Origin: Hymenobacter jejuensis
Lineage (GTDB): Bacteria > Bacteroidota > Bacteroidia > Cytophagales > Hymenobacteraceae
Length of the DNA: 64,000 bases
Direction of reading: 5' to 3'
Assembly: GCF_006337165.1 (NCBI RefSeq)
Contig: NZ_CP040896.1
Location: 3,534,001 to 3,598,000 of the forward strand
Below the pieces are notes generated by a model. That model was not told the DNA's origin, searched no databases, and saw only the letters and a program-made list of their open reading frames with translations. Of this stretch, positions 1 to 11,262 are shown one piece after another. Every line of letters starts with the position of its first letter. The stretch's first letter is position 1. Made by a program: the position numbers and the translations under genes.

Positions 1-2646
1 ATGCAGGGCAAGGTTTCAGGCGTAACTATTACCTCTAACGGCGGAGCGCCGGGTGGCGCTGCCGGCACGTCGGTGCGGGTGCGCGGTATAACCTCCAACG
101 GCAACAACCAGCCGCTTTACATTATCGATGGCTTTCCAATGGCGCAAAGCAGCGAAAGCCAGCTGAACGCAATCAGCCCGAACGACATTGAGTCGATTGA
201 CGTGCTGAAAGATGCCTCGGCCACCGCTATTTACGGGGTGCGGGCCGCCAACGGCGTAGTGATTATCACTACGAAGCGGGGCAAAGCCGGCAAGACGAAC
301 ATCAATCTGGACGCCTACCGTGGTGTGAACACGGTAATACGTAAGCTGGATTTACTGAATGCACAGGAGTACGCCGTCATCAACAACGAAAGCCGCATTG
401 CGGGCGGCCTGCCCATCGTGCTGGATAAGCTACGCGATCCGGCAGCTTTGGGCGAAGGTACTGACTGGCAGGATGTTATGTTTCGTCGGGCCAAAGTGCA
501 GAACTATTCGCTTTCGGCCACGGGTGGCAGCGAGAGCGCGCGCTTCGCAATTTCTGGCACCTATTTTCAGCAGGACGGCACCATTCTGGGCTCCAACTAC
601 GAGCGCTTCACCCTGCGTGCGAACGGCGATGCGCAGTTGAACAAGGTGTTCAAGATGGGTACCAGCATTCAGCTCACGCACTCATCGGACCGGCAGGTTA
701 CGACCAACGACGGCGAATACGGCACCTTGCAGCAACTGCTGCGCATTCCGGCCATTGTGCCCGCTTATCGTCCCGATGGTAATTTCTACGATACCAACGC
801 GGCGTACGATAACTTTATCGAGGAGAACCCACTGGCAACCGCTACCCTAAACAATCAGCGCTACAACCTCAACCGGGCCATCACTACGCTGTTCGCTGAG
901 CTGGAGCCTGTGAAAGGCCTGCGTTTCCGTACCAACGTGGGGGCTGACCTGTTCTTCGACAACTTCAACTCATTCCGGCCTACCGTACCTCAATTGGTAA
1001 CGCCCGAACGCACGTATACTTCGCGCTACTCAACGGCCAGCGCCAATGCTAACTCCAGCTACGCGCCGACCTACCTGATCGAGAATACGGCTACCTACGA
1101 TCATCTCTTCGCCGATAAGCACCAAGTGACCCTTCTGCTTGGGCAGTCGGCTCAGGAATTCAACTACAGCAACGTATCGGCTAGCCGCCAAGGGTACCTG
1201 CGCAACGACTTGCAGACCATCAACGCGGGCCCCAACAACACGTTGCAGTCCAACGGCGGTACCATTAACCCGCCTCAGCGTTTGGCCAGCTACTTCGGTC
1301 GTATCAACTACGAGTTTGCCGGTAAGTATCTGTTCCAGGCCATCGCTCGGTACGACGGTTCTTCGGTATTTCCTCCGGGCGAGAAGTTTGGCTTCTTCCC
1401 GGGTGTATCGGCCGGTTGGCGCATTTCGGAAGAACCTTTTCTGAAGGGTAGTTCTGCTGTTAGCAACCTGAAGCTGCGGGCCGGCTACGGCAAAGTAGGT
1501 AACCCGCTGAACGCCGGGCGTTTTGCTTACCTCTACGCCATCAACTTCGGCATTACCTACCCGCTAGGCCAGGATGGCACGCTGAACACGGGTGGTGCCC
1601 CAACCCGGTTGGCTAACCCCAATTTGCGCTGGGAAACCAACAACCAGACGAACATTGGCTTGGACTTGGGCTTCATGCAAAACCGCTTCGAAGCCAGCAT
1701 CGACCTGTATAACCGTAGCTCGCCCAACCTGATTGCTCCGATTCCGGTGTCTTACGTGTCGGGTACCTACGAGTCTATCAACAGCAATGCAGCTTCGGCT
1801 TACAACCGCGGTATCGACTTCTCGCTGACCTCGCACAACGTGCAGGGCTCCGGCGACGCGTTGAGCTGGACGACCACGCTGAACCTATCAGCTTACAAAA
1901 CCAAGCTGGAAAGCCTGGGCGCTGGCTTGCCGTACAACGGCCCTAATACGCTAAGTGGCTATGGTATAGTTCGTTATGATGTAGGCTATCCCTTCAACTC
2001 GTTCTATGGATTCGTGGCCGACGGCCTGTTCCAGACTGCCGACGAAGTAACGGCTGCTCCTAAGCAGCAGGCGGGTACCGCTCCTGGCGACATCCGCTTC
2101 AAAGACCTCAACGGCGACGGCGTCATCACGGCGGCCGACCGCAGGTTCATTGGCAATCCTAACCCCGACTTCACGTACGGCATCACCAATACCCTAGGGT
2201 ATAAGGGCTTCGATCTGAGCTTCTTCATTCAGGGCTCGCAGGGCAATGAAATCTACAACCTGAATAAGTACCTCACGGAGAGCGCTTTATATGGCTCTTT
2301 CAGCGGCGGTACGCGGTTGCTGAACCGTTGGACCGGCCCTGGCACCAGCACCGACGTGCCTCGCGCCATCAACGGCGACCCGAACGGGAACCTGCGGACG
2401 TCGACGTACTTCATTGAAGACGGCTCTTACGTTCGCCTCAAAAACATCACCATCGGCTACACACTGCCCCGGAGCATCATGAGCCGTCTGTCGGCTACGC
2501 AGTTCCGCCTGTATGTTACGGCGCAAAACCTGGTGACGCTGACCAAATACAGCGGCTATGACCCCGAAGTGAGCTCCACAGGCATCGACCGGGGCATCTA
2601 TCCGCAGTCGCGCACCCTGCTGGGCGGTGTAAGCATCGGTTTCTAA
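1..2646 (+). CDS. SusC/RagA-family TonB-linked outer membrane protein (5' end outside window)
   Basis: Outer membrane beta-barrel that imports oligosaccharides with the TonB system, paired with the SusD lipoprotein just downstream. The first visible residues ([12 protein letters not shown], then [20 protein letters not shown]) are the middle of a SusC plug domain, so the signal peptide, carboxypeptidase-like domain and TonB box lie upstream of the window and the Met at base 1 is internal. The plug motif [20 protein letters not shown] is intact and the protein ends in a typical barrel strand (LLGGVSIGF). The visible part is 881 residues. The next gene starts 19 bp after the stop, consistent with an operon. 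With a GH16 enzyme in the locus, a beta-glucan substrate is the natural inference. Family is certain, substrate is not. Confidence 0.96.
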   Translation: MQGKVSGVTITSNGGAPGGAAGTSVRVRGITSNGNNQPLYIIDGFPMAQSSESQLNAISPNDIESIDVLKDASATAIYGVRAANGVVIITTKRGKAGKTNINLDAYRGVNTVIRKLDLLNAQEYAVINNESRIAGGLPIVLDKLRDPAALGEGTDWQDVMFRRAKVQNYSLSATGGSESARFAISGTYFQQDGTILGSNYERFTLRANGDAQLNKVFKMGTSIQLTHSSDRQVTTNDGEYGTLQQLLRIPAIVPAYRPDGNFYDTNAAYDNFIEENPLATATLNNQRYNLNRAITTLFAELEPVKGLRFRTNVGADLFFDNFNSFRPTVPQLVTPERTYTSRYSTASANANSSYAPTYLIENTATYDHLFADKHQVTLLLGQSAQEFNYSNVSASRQGYLRNDLQTINAGPNNTLQSNGGTINPPQRLASYFGRINYEFAGKYLFQAIARYDGSSVFPPGEKFGFFPGVSAGWRISEEPFLKGSSAVSNLKLRAGYGKVGNPLNAGRFAYLYAINFGITYPLGQDGTLNTGGAPTRLANPNLRWETNNQTNIGLDLGFMQNRFEASIDLYNRSSPNLIAPIPVSYVSGTYESINSNAASAYNRGIDFSLTSHNVQGSGDALSWTTTLNLSAYKTKLESLGAGLPYNGPNTLSGYGIVRYDVGYPFNSFYGFVADGLFQTADEVTAAPKQQAGTAPGDIRFKDLNGDGVITAADRRFIGNPNPDFTYGITNTLGYKGFDLSFFIQGSQGNEIYNLNKYLTESALYGSFSGGTRLLNRWTGPGTSTDVPRAINGDPNGNLRTSTYFIEDGSYVRLKNITIGYTLPRSIMSRLSATQFRLYVTAQNLVTLTKYSGYDPEVSSTGIDRGIYPQSRTLLGGVSIGF

Positions 2647-2665
2647 TTTTAATTCTCCCCTACGA

Positions 2666-4156
2666 ATGTCTATTTCAAAATATACCACCGGCGCCTTCCT
2701 GCTCTCGCTGGGATTGCTGACCAGTTGCGGCGAAAAATTTCTGGCGGAAACTCCCTCGGAACAAGTAACGGACGCCAACTTTTACAAGACCCAGACCGAT
2801 GCAGTACAGGCTACGCTGGCTGTGTACAGTGAACTGACCAAAGAAGGCCAGTATAACGCGGCGCTGTGGGGCATGGACATCATGGCCGACGTGTCTACTA
2901 CAGGCGGTGGCGGCGGCAGTGACGGCATCGAGTACACGCAGCTCGACGACTACAACATCCCGACGACCAACTTCGTGGCCACGCGCCTCTGGCAAGGCTC
3001 TTTCATCGGCATTCAGCGCGCCAACATCGTGTTGCAGAAAGTGCCGGCCATCACGAACATTGATCCGGTTATTCAGAAGCGGTGCCTAGGCGAAGCTCAG
3101 TTTCTGCGCGCCAAATTCTACTTTGACTTGGTTCGCGCCTTCGGGGACGTGCCGTTGTTTACGGCGCCGCCTACCAGCCCAGAGGCTGTGAATATTCCTC
3201 GTACGCCTGTTGCGCAGGTATATTCCCAAATTGAAAAGGACCTGACCGACGCCATTGGCAATCTGCCAGGGTCATACAGCGGGGCCGATTTAGGCCGGGC
3301 TACCAAGTGGGCAGCTACCGGTTTGTTGGCCAAGGTGTACATCACCGAAGGAAAGAAAACCGAAGCCGCCCAGCGGGCTCGCGAAGTCATTACGGGCTCG
3401 GGCAAAAGCCTGTGGGCCAACTACGGCGACAACTTCAAAGTAGAGAATGACAACGGCAAAGAATCGCTGTTTGAAGTGCAGTTCGTTAATGGCAAAAACG
3501 GCTACGACCGTAATAGCGTCGGTTCTTCCATGAACGAGTTCTTCGGCCCGCGCGGGTCTGGCCTCACGCCTGCGGGCGGCGGCTACGGCTTCAACATCCC
3601 GGAGCCCGACTTCGTGGCCGGCTATGAGCCTGGTGATACGCGCAAAGCCGTAACCATCTGGGCGCCTGGTGATAAAGGCCCCGACAACTGGGTAGAGCCG
3701 GCAAGCTTACCCGGCTCACCGTTTGGCTTCAGCTGCAAGAAGTGGTTTGTGGGCAAGGTCAATACCAACATTTGGGACTCGCCGCTGAACGTACCGGTAC
3801 TGCGCCTGGCTGAAATGTATCTCATTCTGGCTGAAGCAGTTGGCAATACGCCGGAAGGCCTTACTGCCATCAACACGGTGCGTCGTCGCGCTGGCTTGCC
3901 CGACCTGACGGCCTCTACGCCCAACTTCACGGATGCCGTACTCAAGGAGCGCCTCTACGAACTGGCTTTCGAATTCGACCGCTGGTTTGACCTCAAGCGT
4001 ACAGGCAAGCTGATTCCGCGCATGACGGAACACTCCGCTTACCTGGCTACGCTGGGCATCAAGCGCGGGGTGCCCACGGCGACCAATTTGGTGCTGCCGA
4101 TTCCGCAATCGGAACTCGATGCCAACCCCGGCCTGACGCAGAACCCCGGTTACTAA
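2666..4156 (+). CDS. SusD/RagB-family nutrient-binding outer membrane lipoprotein
   Basis: Surface lipoprotein that sits on the SusC transporter and captures glycans. A signal peptide with lipobox (LLTSC, Cys21) is followed by the TPR-rich SusD fold: FLAETPSEQVTDANFYKT near the N-terminus, CLGEAQFLRAKFYFDLVRAFGDVP in the middle, and LAEMYLILAEAVG, RRRAGLPDL and ELAFEFDRWFDLKRTG near the C-terminus, all SusD family hallmarks. Length 496 aa is usual. It lies between SusC and a PKD lipoprotein on the same strand, so it is almost certainly cotranscribed. Ligand specificity cannot be read directly; the GH16 gene downstream suggests beta-1,3- or mixed-linkage glucan. Confidence 0.97.
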   Translation: MSISKYTTGAFLLSLGLLTSCGEKFLAETPSEQVTDANFYKTQTDAVQATLAVYSELTKEGQYNAALWGMDIMADVSTTGGGGGSDGIEYTQLDDYNIPTTNFVATRLWQGSFIGIQRANIVLQKVPAITNIDPVIQKRCLGEAQFLRAKFYFDLVRAFGDVPLFTAPPTSPEAVNIPRTPVAQVYSQIEKDLTDAIGNLPGSYSGADLGRATKWAATGLLAKVYITEGKKTEAAQRAREVITGSGKSLWANYGDNFKVENDNGKESLFEVQFVNGKNGYDRNSVGSSMNEFFGPRGSGLTPAGGGYGFNIPEPDFVAGYEPGDTRKAVTIWAPGDKGPDNWVEPASLPGSPFGFSCKKWFVGKVNTNIWDSPLNVPVLRLAEMYLILAEAVGNTPEGLTAINTVRRRAGLPDLTASTPNFTDAVLKERLYELAFEFDRWFDLKRTGKLIPRMTEHSAYLATLGIKRGVPTATNLVLPIPQSELDANPGLTQNPGY

Positions 4157-4191
4157 GCCTCCTTCTCACTGACGATTTAGCCTAAGCTGAA

Positions 4192-4989
4192 ATGAAAAAT
4201 ATTTGGAACAAGGCGGCTTGTTTACTTCTTGCAAGTCCGCTGCTTTTTACTGCCTGCGAAAAGAATGACTCAGGCACGCTGGAAGGGGCCGTGCCTCAAA
4301 CGGATTTCACGACCACCATCAAGCCAGTAGGCCTTACGACGGAAGTTACTTTTACCAGCACCAACGCCGATGCCTTTCTGTACCAGTGGTCATTTGGTGA
4401 TGGCTCTGTAGGAACGGGCAAAACGGTAACGCACGTCTATAAAAAGAGCGGCACCGTGAAGGCCCAGCTCATCACGGCATACCGCGGCGGCACCAGCCTT
4501 TCGGCTGTGAAGGACGTCGTACTGCCGCAGAACATTGACTTCGTAAAGCAGCTGCTGACGGGCTCTGGCTCCAAAACCTGGATGCTCAATAAAGCCGCGG
4601 ACGCCGCCATCGTGGTGGGCACCGAAGGCAACCCTTCGGAATACTATGCCGGTGGAAAGGCCAACACGTTGCCCGACTGCCAAGCCGACGACGAGTACAC
4701 CTTCACCAGTGCCGGTGTGTTTACTTACGATGCAAAGGCTGAGACCTTCGTAGCAGGCGGCGGAGGCTGCCAGGCTCCCCGCTCCGGCACGTCAGAGTTT
4801 ACGTTTGGGCCGGCTACCGGCCAGGGCTTTGCCATGTTTGAGTTCAAGAAAGCCGGCACATTCATCGGCGTGACGGATGCGCCCGACCTGACGTACCGCA
4901 TCATCGACATCAGTGACAAGAGTATGCTGCTACGAGCCGGAAAGCCGGGTGGCACCGTGTTTCAGATGAAGTTGGTGCCGAAGCCATAA
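4192..4989 (+). CDS. PKD-domain surface lipoprotein of the polysaccharide utilisation locus
   Basis: Lipoprotein signal peptide ending in FTAC (Cys22), then a PKD domain at about residues 35-110 (FLYQWSFGDGSVGTGKTVTH holds the PKD signature WxFGDG). The remaining 150 residues form an unassigned C-terminal domain containing the phrase GSKTWMLNKAADAAIVVG, seen in other Bacteroidota PUL lipoproteins that follow SusD. Position 35 bp after susD and 34 bp before the GH16 gene places it in the SusE-like slot, so a role as a surface glycan-binding protein is inferred. It has no recognisable catalytic domain. Confidence 0.85.
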   Translation: MKNIWNKAACLLLASPLLFTACEKNDSGTLEGAVPQTDFTTTIKPVGLTTEVTFTSTNADAFLYQWSFGDGSVGTGKTVTHVYKKSGTVKAQLITAYRGGTSLSAVKDVVLPQNIDFVKQLLTGSGSKTWMLNKAADAAIVVGTEGNPSEYYAGGKANTLPDCQADDEYTFTSAGVFTYDAKAETFVAGGGGCQAPRSGTSEFTFGPATGQGFAMFEFKKAGTFIGVTDAPDLTYRIIDISDKSMLLRAGKPGGTVFQMKLVPKP

Positions 4990-5023
4990 GCACAGGCTGC
5001 TTTTCTTTGTCAATTACTATAGT

Positions 5024-5893
5024 ATGAATATTCAGCTCTTTCAAGGTGCTGGTAGTCTGAATCTTAGGGTCAGCGTTTTGCTGGCCCTAAGTCTGGCTTC
5101 CTGTACCGAAGTCAAGCCCAAAAACATTCCGGCGCCCACTCCCGGGGTTCCCGTCGTCAACCAAGAAGCCCGCGACTACGCGCAGTACACCGACCTGATC
5201 TGGAGCGACGAGTTTGGCGACGGCACCCTCGACCTTACCAAATGGGCGTATGAGCAGGGTGGCGGCGGCTGGGGCAACAACGAGCTTGAGAATTATACCA
5301 CCTCGCCGGACAACGTATTTCTGGCGGGCGGCAACTTGGTCATTCAAGCCATTAGGCAGCAGTCGGGCGGCAACGCCTACACCTCCGGAAGACTGGTTAC
5401 CAAGGGCAAGCAAAGCTTTCAGTACGGCCGCATTGATGTGCGTGCCAAGGTCCCCAAAGGCAAAGGCGTATGGCCGGCTATCTGGATGCTGGGCTCGGAT
5501 ATCGACCAGAACAACTGGCCGGTATGCGGCGAAATCGACATCATGGAGCTGCGCGGTAGCAAGCCTAGGGAGATGCTTTCTACCATGCACTACGGCACTA
5601 GTTCGGCCGATCACCGCTACAAAGGCACGACGCAAACGCTGGCCACTGACCTGTCTGATAACTTCCACATTTTCAGCGTGGTACGCAGCCGAGATCAGAT
5701 GCGCTTCTTCCTCGATGGGCAACAGTACTACACGTTCACGAGCGGCGATGCCAGTCCGTATCCGTTCAATAACCCCTTCTTCGTCATTCTGAACGTGGCT
5801 GTTGGGGGCAACTTCGATGGCAACCCCGATGCCACTACCACTTTCCCGCAGCAGATGCAGGTAGACTACGTGCGCTATTATCAATACAAATAG
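5024..5893 (+). CDS. GH16 beta-glucanase (laminarinase-like) lipoprotein
   Basis: Predicted endo-acting glycoside hydrolase of family 16, cleaving beta-1,3 or beta-1,3-1,4 glucans at the cell surface. Lipobox LSLASC (Cys27). Catalytic signature GEIDIMELRG gives nucleophile Glu170, assisting Asp172 and acid/base Glu175. Other GH16 landmarks are WSDEFGDGTLDLTKW at about 60-74, GRIDVRAKVPKGKGVWPAIW at 135-154 and VDYVRYYQ at the C-terminus. At 289 aa it is a single-domain enzyme. Last gene of the SusC-SusD-PKD-GH16 operon; the presence of this enzyme is the main evidence for the locus substrate. Laminarinase versus lichenase versus porphyranase/agarase cannot be settled by eye, although the motif fits laminarinases best. 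Confidence 0.94.
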   Translation: MNIQLFQGAGSLNLRVSVLLALSLASCTEVKPKNIPAPTPGVPVVNQEARDYAQYTDLIWSDEFGDGTLDLTKWAYEQGGGGWGNNELENYTTSPDNVFLAGGNLVIQAIRQQSGGNAYTSGRLVTKGKQSFQYGRIDVRAKVPKGKGVWPAIWMLGSDIDQNNWPVCGEIDIMELRGSKPREMLSTMHYGTSSADHRYKGTTQTLATDLSDNFHIFSVVRSRDQMRFFLDGQQYYTFTSGDASPYPFNNPFFVILNVAVGGNFDGNPDATTTFPQQMQVDYVRYYQYK

Positions 5894-6061
5894 CTTCGGA
5901 AGATGATTGCTTCACATGCAATTGATAATGAGATAGTTGTAAGATAATTTTACCTGAGCTGTATTCGGCTGGCAGCACCAGTCGGATGCGCTCGGTTCCG
6001 GGGGCCGGTTCCGCCAATGTTAGGGGAGCGGGCCGGCCCTTTTGGAATAGATTTCTGAAAA

Positions 6062-6123
6062 CAGCCCCAGCAACACAAAGCCCCCGCCGTAGCTACGGCG
6101 GGGGCTTTGTGTTGCTGGGGCTG
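6062..6123. terminator. 62-bp perfect palindrome, probable bidirectional terminator
   Basis: Bases 6062-6092 and 6093-6123 are exact reverse complements with no unpaired loop. The inner part (AAAGCCCCCGCCGTAG and its complement) is a normal bidirectional terminator with A/T flanks; the outer 15 bp of each arm is extra. It lies between the convergent GH16 and helicase genes, 12 bp from the helicase stop. Confidence 0.85.
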
Positions 6124-6134
6124 CGAAAATGCTG

Positions 6135-7691
<1,557 letters not shown>

Positions 7692-7717
7692 GGTTCAGCT
7701 AGATAAGTGAAGTATGG

Positions 7718-7742
7718 GCTGACCTTGTGTTTCTGGGTCAGC
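7718..7742 (-). promoter_or_regulatory. Leader hairpin of the DEAD-box helicase mRNA
   Basis: GCTGACC at 7718-7724 pairs with GGTCAGC at 7736-7742 across an 11-nt loop, placing a 7-bp stem in the 5' untranslated region of the helicase between its likely promoter and start codon. Function is unknown; leaders of RNA helicases are sometimes involved in cold or autoregulation. Confidence 0.3.
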
Positions 7743-7760
7743 AAACCGCTTGATTTAGAG

Positions 7761-7768
7761 CAAATATA
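7761..7768 (-). promoter_or_regulatory. Bacteroidota-type -7 element (TATATTTG) for the helicase
   Basis: On the minus strand this reads TATATTTG, an exact match to the Bacteroidota sigma-ABfr -7 consensus TAnnTTTG, about 70 bp upstream of the helicase ATG. No clear -33 TTTG was found at the expected spacing, so this is a moderate call. Confidence 0.4.
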
Positions 7769-7865
7769 GGGTAATTCCGGGTGGTACCGTTGAGGTACGC
7801 GAGCCGCTTGGCGGCGTCTGAGAAACCTACCGCGCCACTCCCCGATCTTCCTTTCTTCCTAACAC

Positions 7866-8891
7866 CTACTCATCGGCTTTTTGTTCAAGCAAGGCACTCT
7901 GCCACAGCATGTGCTCCTCGGTGATGGGGTAGGGGGCGTTGTTGCGAATCGCTTGGTACACAGCCTCGAACAAGTGCATGTAGTCGCCTTTGCCCGACGG
8001 TACGGCGGTGGTTGTTTTGGCGTCGTTGGCGCCCACCAGCGTTAGTTGGCCTTCCATACCGGCTTCTTCCAGGCCGTAGCTAGGAGCCAGAGGCGAAAGG
8101 GCTTTATCGAGTTGCGCTTCCTGCACGTCGGCGCGTTGCTTGAGGAAACTGCCCTGCGTGCCGTGCGCCACAAAAGCCGGCACTGGTTGGGCCACCAGCA
8201 AGCCCGACGTAACCGTGACGTGCAGCTGATCGGGGTACAGCAGGCGGATCGAGAAATAATCTTGGATGCGAGTTCCGGCGCGGTACATGCCTACGGCTTT
8301 GTGGCTTTTCAGCGGCTTGCCAAATAGGCTGATTACCTGATCGATAAGGTGCGGGCCTAGGTCGTAGGGCAACCCACTGCCGGGCACCGGGTGTTCTTTA
8401 AATGGCTTAGGATTTAGGGTTGATTTGTAGCGGTCGTAGCGGAAATTCACTTCGAACAGGCGGCCCAGTTGCCCGCTTTCGATGACTTGCTTTACCGCCA
8501 GAAAGTCGCTGTCCCACCGCCGGTTTTGGTAGGGAAATACCTGCTTGCCCACCTCCCGGCTCAATTGGTACAGCGCCTGGGTTTCGGCCAGGGAGGCAGT
8601 GAGAGGCTTCTCGACCAGCACGTGCTTGCCTGCCCGCAAAGCCTGCATCGCAAGGTCGAAGTGCGTGTAGCTGGGAGTGTTGACGATAATAAGCTCTATT
8701 TCAGGATCTTGTAATAATTCCTCTACGCTGGTGTAACTGATAATGTCAGGATAATCGTGTTGCGCTTTTTTCTGGTGGCGTTCGGTGACGGCTCTCAACT
8801 GAAAGCCAGGGTGCGCCGCCACAAAAGGCGCCTGAAATAATCTGCCCGACATTCCGTAGGCGAGCAAGCCGGTTTGAATTGCGTTCGTCAT
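7866..8891 (-). CDS. Gfo/Idh/MocA-family NAD(P)-dependent oxidoreductase
   Basis: Cytoplasmic oxidoreductase of 341 aa. The N-terminal Rossmann fold begins TGLLAYGMSGRLFQAPF (dinucleotide-binding glycine motif), followed by IIVNTPSYTHFDLAMQALRAGKHVLVEKPLTAS, which contains the family EKP signature with its catalytic Lys. The C-terminal half is the usual alpha/beta domain with the substrate-side His (GPHLIDQVI). The sequence with AYGMSGRLFQAPF resembles the YhhX/scyllo-inositol dehydrogenase-like branch. Substrate unknown. It is divergent from the CoA-transferase gene 75 bp away and shows no operon partner. Confidence 0.92.
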   Translation of the reverse strand: MTNAIQTGLLAYGMSGRLFQAPFVAAHPGFQLRAVTERHQKKAQHDYPDIISYTSVEELLQDPEIELIIVNTPSYTHFDLAMQALRAGKHVLVEKPLTASLAETQALYQLSREVGKQVFPYQNRRWDSDFLAVKQVIESGQLGRLFEVNFRYDRYKSTLNPKPFKEHPVPGSGLPYDLGPHLIDQVISLFGKPLKSHKAVGMYRAGTRIQDYFSIRLLYPDQLHVTVTSGLLVAQPVPAFVAHGTQGSFLKQRADVQEAQLDKALSPLAPSYGLEEAGMEGQLTLVGANDAKTTTAVPSGKGDYMHLFEAVYQAIRNNAPYPITEEHMLWQSALLEQKADE

Positions 8892-8966
8892 GTCCGAAGA
8901 TAGGATTTATGGGATTCCTCACGATTCTGCCCAACTTACCGCCTTCGCGCTATTCGCTCTAATTTG

Positions 8967-10187
8967 ATGACTCCGATCGTTTCCGCCCAAGTTTCGCCCA
9001 CGGCTAATGAGCTGCCTTTCAAGGTATTAGTGATTATAGAGTTGGCCAGTGTCTTGGCTGGCCCCCAAGTGGGACAATTTTTTGCCGAGTTGGGCGCTAC
9101 GGTTCTGAAAATCGAACACGCGGCTCAGGGGGGCGACGTTACGCGCAGCTGGAAAACCAGCGCCGAACCCGCCGATACTGATGTTTCGGCCTATTTCTCC
9201 AGTTCCAATTGGGGCAAGCAGTCCCTAGCGCTGGACCTGACCACTGCGGAAGGCCGTGCGGCAATACACGCCTTGGCTGCCCGCGCCGACGTGGTGCTGG
9301 CCAGCTATAAACCCGGCGACGCCGAGAAGTTATGCGTTGATTACGAGACGCTTGCCAATCTGAACCCCCAACTCATCTACGGCCACATCACAGGCTACGG
9401 TCCCGAGGTTCACCGAGCCGGTTATGATGCCGTCTTGCAAGCCGAAGCCGGCTTTATGCACCTTAATGCGTTGCCGGGGCAAGCGCCCCTCAAAATGCCC
9501 GTGGCCATGGTCGATCTGCTCACTGCCCATCAACTTAAAGAAGGCCTGCTTACGGCGCTGTACCGGCGCGCACGCACGGGGCAGGGCGCTTTGGTGCAGG
9601 TTTCGTTGCTGGATAGCGCTTTGGCTTCGCTGGCTAACCAAGGCACCGGCTGGCTCGTGACCGGCCACGATCCGCAGCCGATGGGGTCGGGGCACCCGAG
9701 CATCGTGCCCTACGGAACGGTTTATCAAGCCGCTGATGGCCGGAAGCTGGTGCTGGCAATTGGCTCCGATCGGCAGTTTCAGCAGTTGTGTGCTGCGCTC
9801 GGCCGCCCCTTGTGGGCTACGGACTTGCGTTTTGCAACTAACTCCGCACGAGTAACTTACCGAAACGAGTTGGAAGAATTGTTGCAGAAAAGAATCGGGG
9901 AGGTAAATGGCGCCGAACTGCTTTTGGCTCTGGAGCAGCGAGCTGTGCCGGCGGGCGCCGTGCGCACGGTAGGAGAGGCCCTAACCGCAAAGTCAGCGCA
10001 GCATATGTTGATTCCGCCATGCGCTGCGTTTCCGTATTCAGGCTTGCGCACGGTGGCTTTCCGAAGCAATGCCTGGCCTGTCATGCCTGCGCTAAGCGCC
10101 CCGCCACACATCGGCCAGCAGTCGGCCGCGGTGCTGAACCAAGGGGATGAGGGGCACCCACAACTGAAAAACGACGTATTTTCGTAA
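8967..10187 (+). CDS. CaiB/BaiF-family CoA transferase (class III)
   Basis: Predicted to move CoA between acyl groups. Family features: IIELASVLAGPQVGQFFAEL near the N-terminus, GATVLKIEH, the YGHITGYG segment, and the catalytic aspartate candidate Asp183 in PVAMVDLLTAHQ. C-terminal motifs include HPSIVPYGTV and AVPAGAVRTVGEAL. The ATG at 8967 gives MTPIVSAQ and a 406-aa protein; a TTG lies immediately upstream but is less likely. Divergent from the Gfo/Idh gene. Substrate is not predictable from context, because no beta-oxidation or carnitine gene is adjacent. Confidence 0.92.
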   Translation: MTPIVSAQVSPTANELPFKVLVIIELASVLAGPQVGQFFAELGATVLKIEHAAQGGDVTRSWKTSAEPADTDVSAYFSSSNWGKQSLALDLTTAEGRAAIHALAARADVVLASYKPGDAEKLCVDYETLANLNPQLIYGHITGYGPEVHRAGYDAVLQAEAGFMHLNALPGQAPLKMPVAMVDLLTAHQLKEGLLTALYRRARTGQGALVQVSLLDSALASLANQGTGWLVTGHDPQPMGSGHPSIVPYGTVYQAADGRKLVLAIGSDRQFQQLCAALGRPLWATDLRFATNSARVTYRNELEELLQKRIGEVNGAELLLALEQRAVPAGAVRTVGEALTAKSAQHMLIPPCAAFPYSGLRTVAFRSNAWPVMPALSAPPHIGQQSAAVLNQGDEGHPQLKNDVFS

Positions 10188-10298
10188 GTATTGGGGCTGC
10201 GGATGCACATTGCCTAAGTGCGCAATGCGGATTGCAGCAGCTAATTTGTTCTTCTTATGTGGCGCGCCACTTCAGGCGCTGCCCGTTTTGTACTTCGC

Positions 10299-11150
10299 AT
10301 GGACGAGAATTCGCAAACCCCTCCTGCCAATAGCGCCGCCGCTGCGCCAGCCGAATCAACTGCTAGTCAAGTAGTTGCTCCGGTACCTTCGGCTCATAGC
10401 GGAGCTACCGCCACCGACAATGAGCCAACTGCACCAGCGGGCGCTCCGTCCCAAGCTCCCGCCGACCGTCTCGATCAGATATTTGAGGGCCTGAAACAAA
10501 AATCGACGGCCAAACAGGCAATTTATCGCAATACGAACGCTGCTTTCGATTGCCTGCGGCTGGTTTCGCAGGAGTTAGTGGTGGAGCTTAGCCGCCGAAT
10601 TACGGCAGTTGACTCGACCGTCGTGATCGAGTACCGGCCCGTCAACGATATGGAATTTCACATCCGGTTTTCCGGCGACTTGCTCGTATTCGTGATGCAT
10701 TCCAACATCGTTACCTTCCCCGACGACTACGGCCCCATGCCGACCAAATACGTTGAGGAAGACTTCCGGCGCCGGTTTTTTGGCCACATCATGGCCTACA
10801 ACTTTATGGCCGACAGCATCAAATACCAGCGCATGAACGACCCCGGCTACCTCGTTGGGCGGCTGCTGGTCAACATCGAAAACCACTTTTTTCTGGAAGG
10901 CGTGCAGCAACTCGAACTCCCCGACAACGATATGGCCGATAACCTCATCACGCCCAACATGATGAAGCTTTTCGTGGAAAGCGCCATGATCGCCGCCGTC
11001 AACAACGACCTGATTGCACCGCCTATGGGCGAGATTCAGAAAATTACGGTTAAGCAAAAGATTGAAAATCAGCAGGTTAGCCGCGGAAGTAAAGTTGGGT
11101 TCAGCTTTTCCAGTGAGCAGCGCCATTCCGTTGATGGGCTGTTGTTCTGA
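10299..11150 (+). CDS. Conserved protein of unknown function
   Basis: I do not recognise a characterised family. The 283-aa protein starts MDENSQTPP, with about 60 residues of Pro/Ala/Ser-rich low-complexity sequence, then a folded domain of about 210 residues (LDQIFEGLKQKSTAKQAIYR to GSKVGFSFSSEQRHSV). There is no signal peptide or membrane segment. An upstream in-frame ATG at 10257 would add 14 residues, but MDENSQ gives a more natural start. The acidic and aromatic stretch FRRRFFGHIMAYNFMADS looks structural. Monocistronic, followed by a strong hairpin terminator. Probably a cytoplasmic protein conserved within Hymenobacteraceae. Confidence 0.8.
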   Translation: MDENSQTPPANSAAAAPAESTASQVVAPVPSAHSGATATDNEPTAPAGAPSQAPADRLDQIFEGLKQKSTAKQAIYRNTNAAFDCLRLVSQELVVELSRRITAVDSTVVIEYRPVNDMEFHIRFSGDLLVFVMHSNIVTFPDDYGPMPTKYVEEDFRRRFFGHIMAYNFMADSIKYQRMNDPGYLVGRLLVNIENHFFLEGVQQLELPDNDMADNLITPNMMKLFVESAMIAAVNNDLIAPPMGEIQKITVKQKIENQQVSRGSKVGFSFSSEQRHSVDGLLF

Positions 11151-11190
11151 GGGACTGAGTAGGATGCAAAGTGCCTAAATCACAGGCATC

Positions 11191-11226
11191 AAAAAGGCCC
11201 CGTAGCACTAGCTACGGGGCCTTTTT
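11191..11226. terminator. Bidirectional rho-independent terminator
   Basis: 16-bp perfect arms (11191-11206 and 11211-11226) with a 4-nt loop, A-tract on one side and T-tract on the other. It separates the convergent unknown gene and VOC gene. Confidence 0.92.
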
Positions 11227-11262
11227 ATCGTTTTGAGTCTGCAAAAGCAGCGCTTAGCCGGG

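Noticed and set aside
5087-5884. 265-codon minus-strand frame opposite the GH16 gene
   Set aside because: GH16 on the plus strand has intact catalytic motifs; the opposite frame shows no family.
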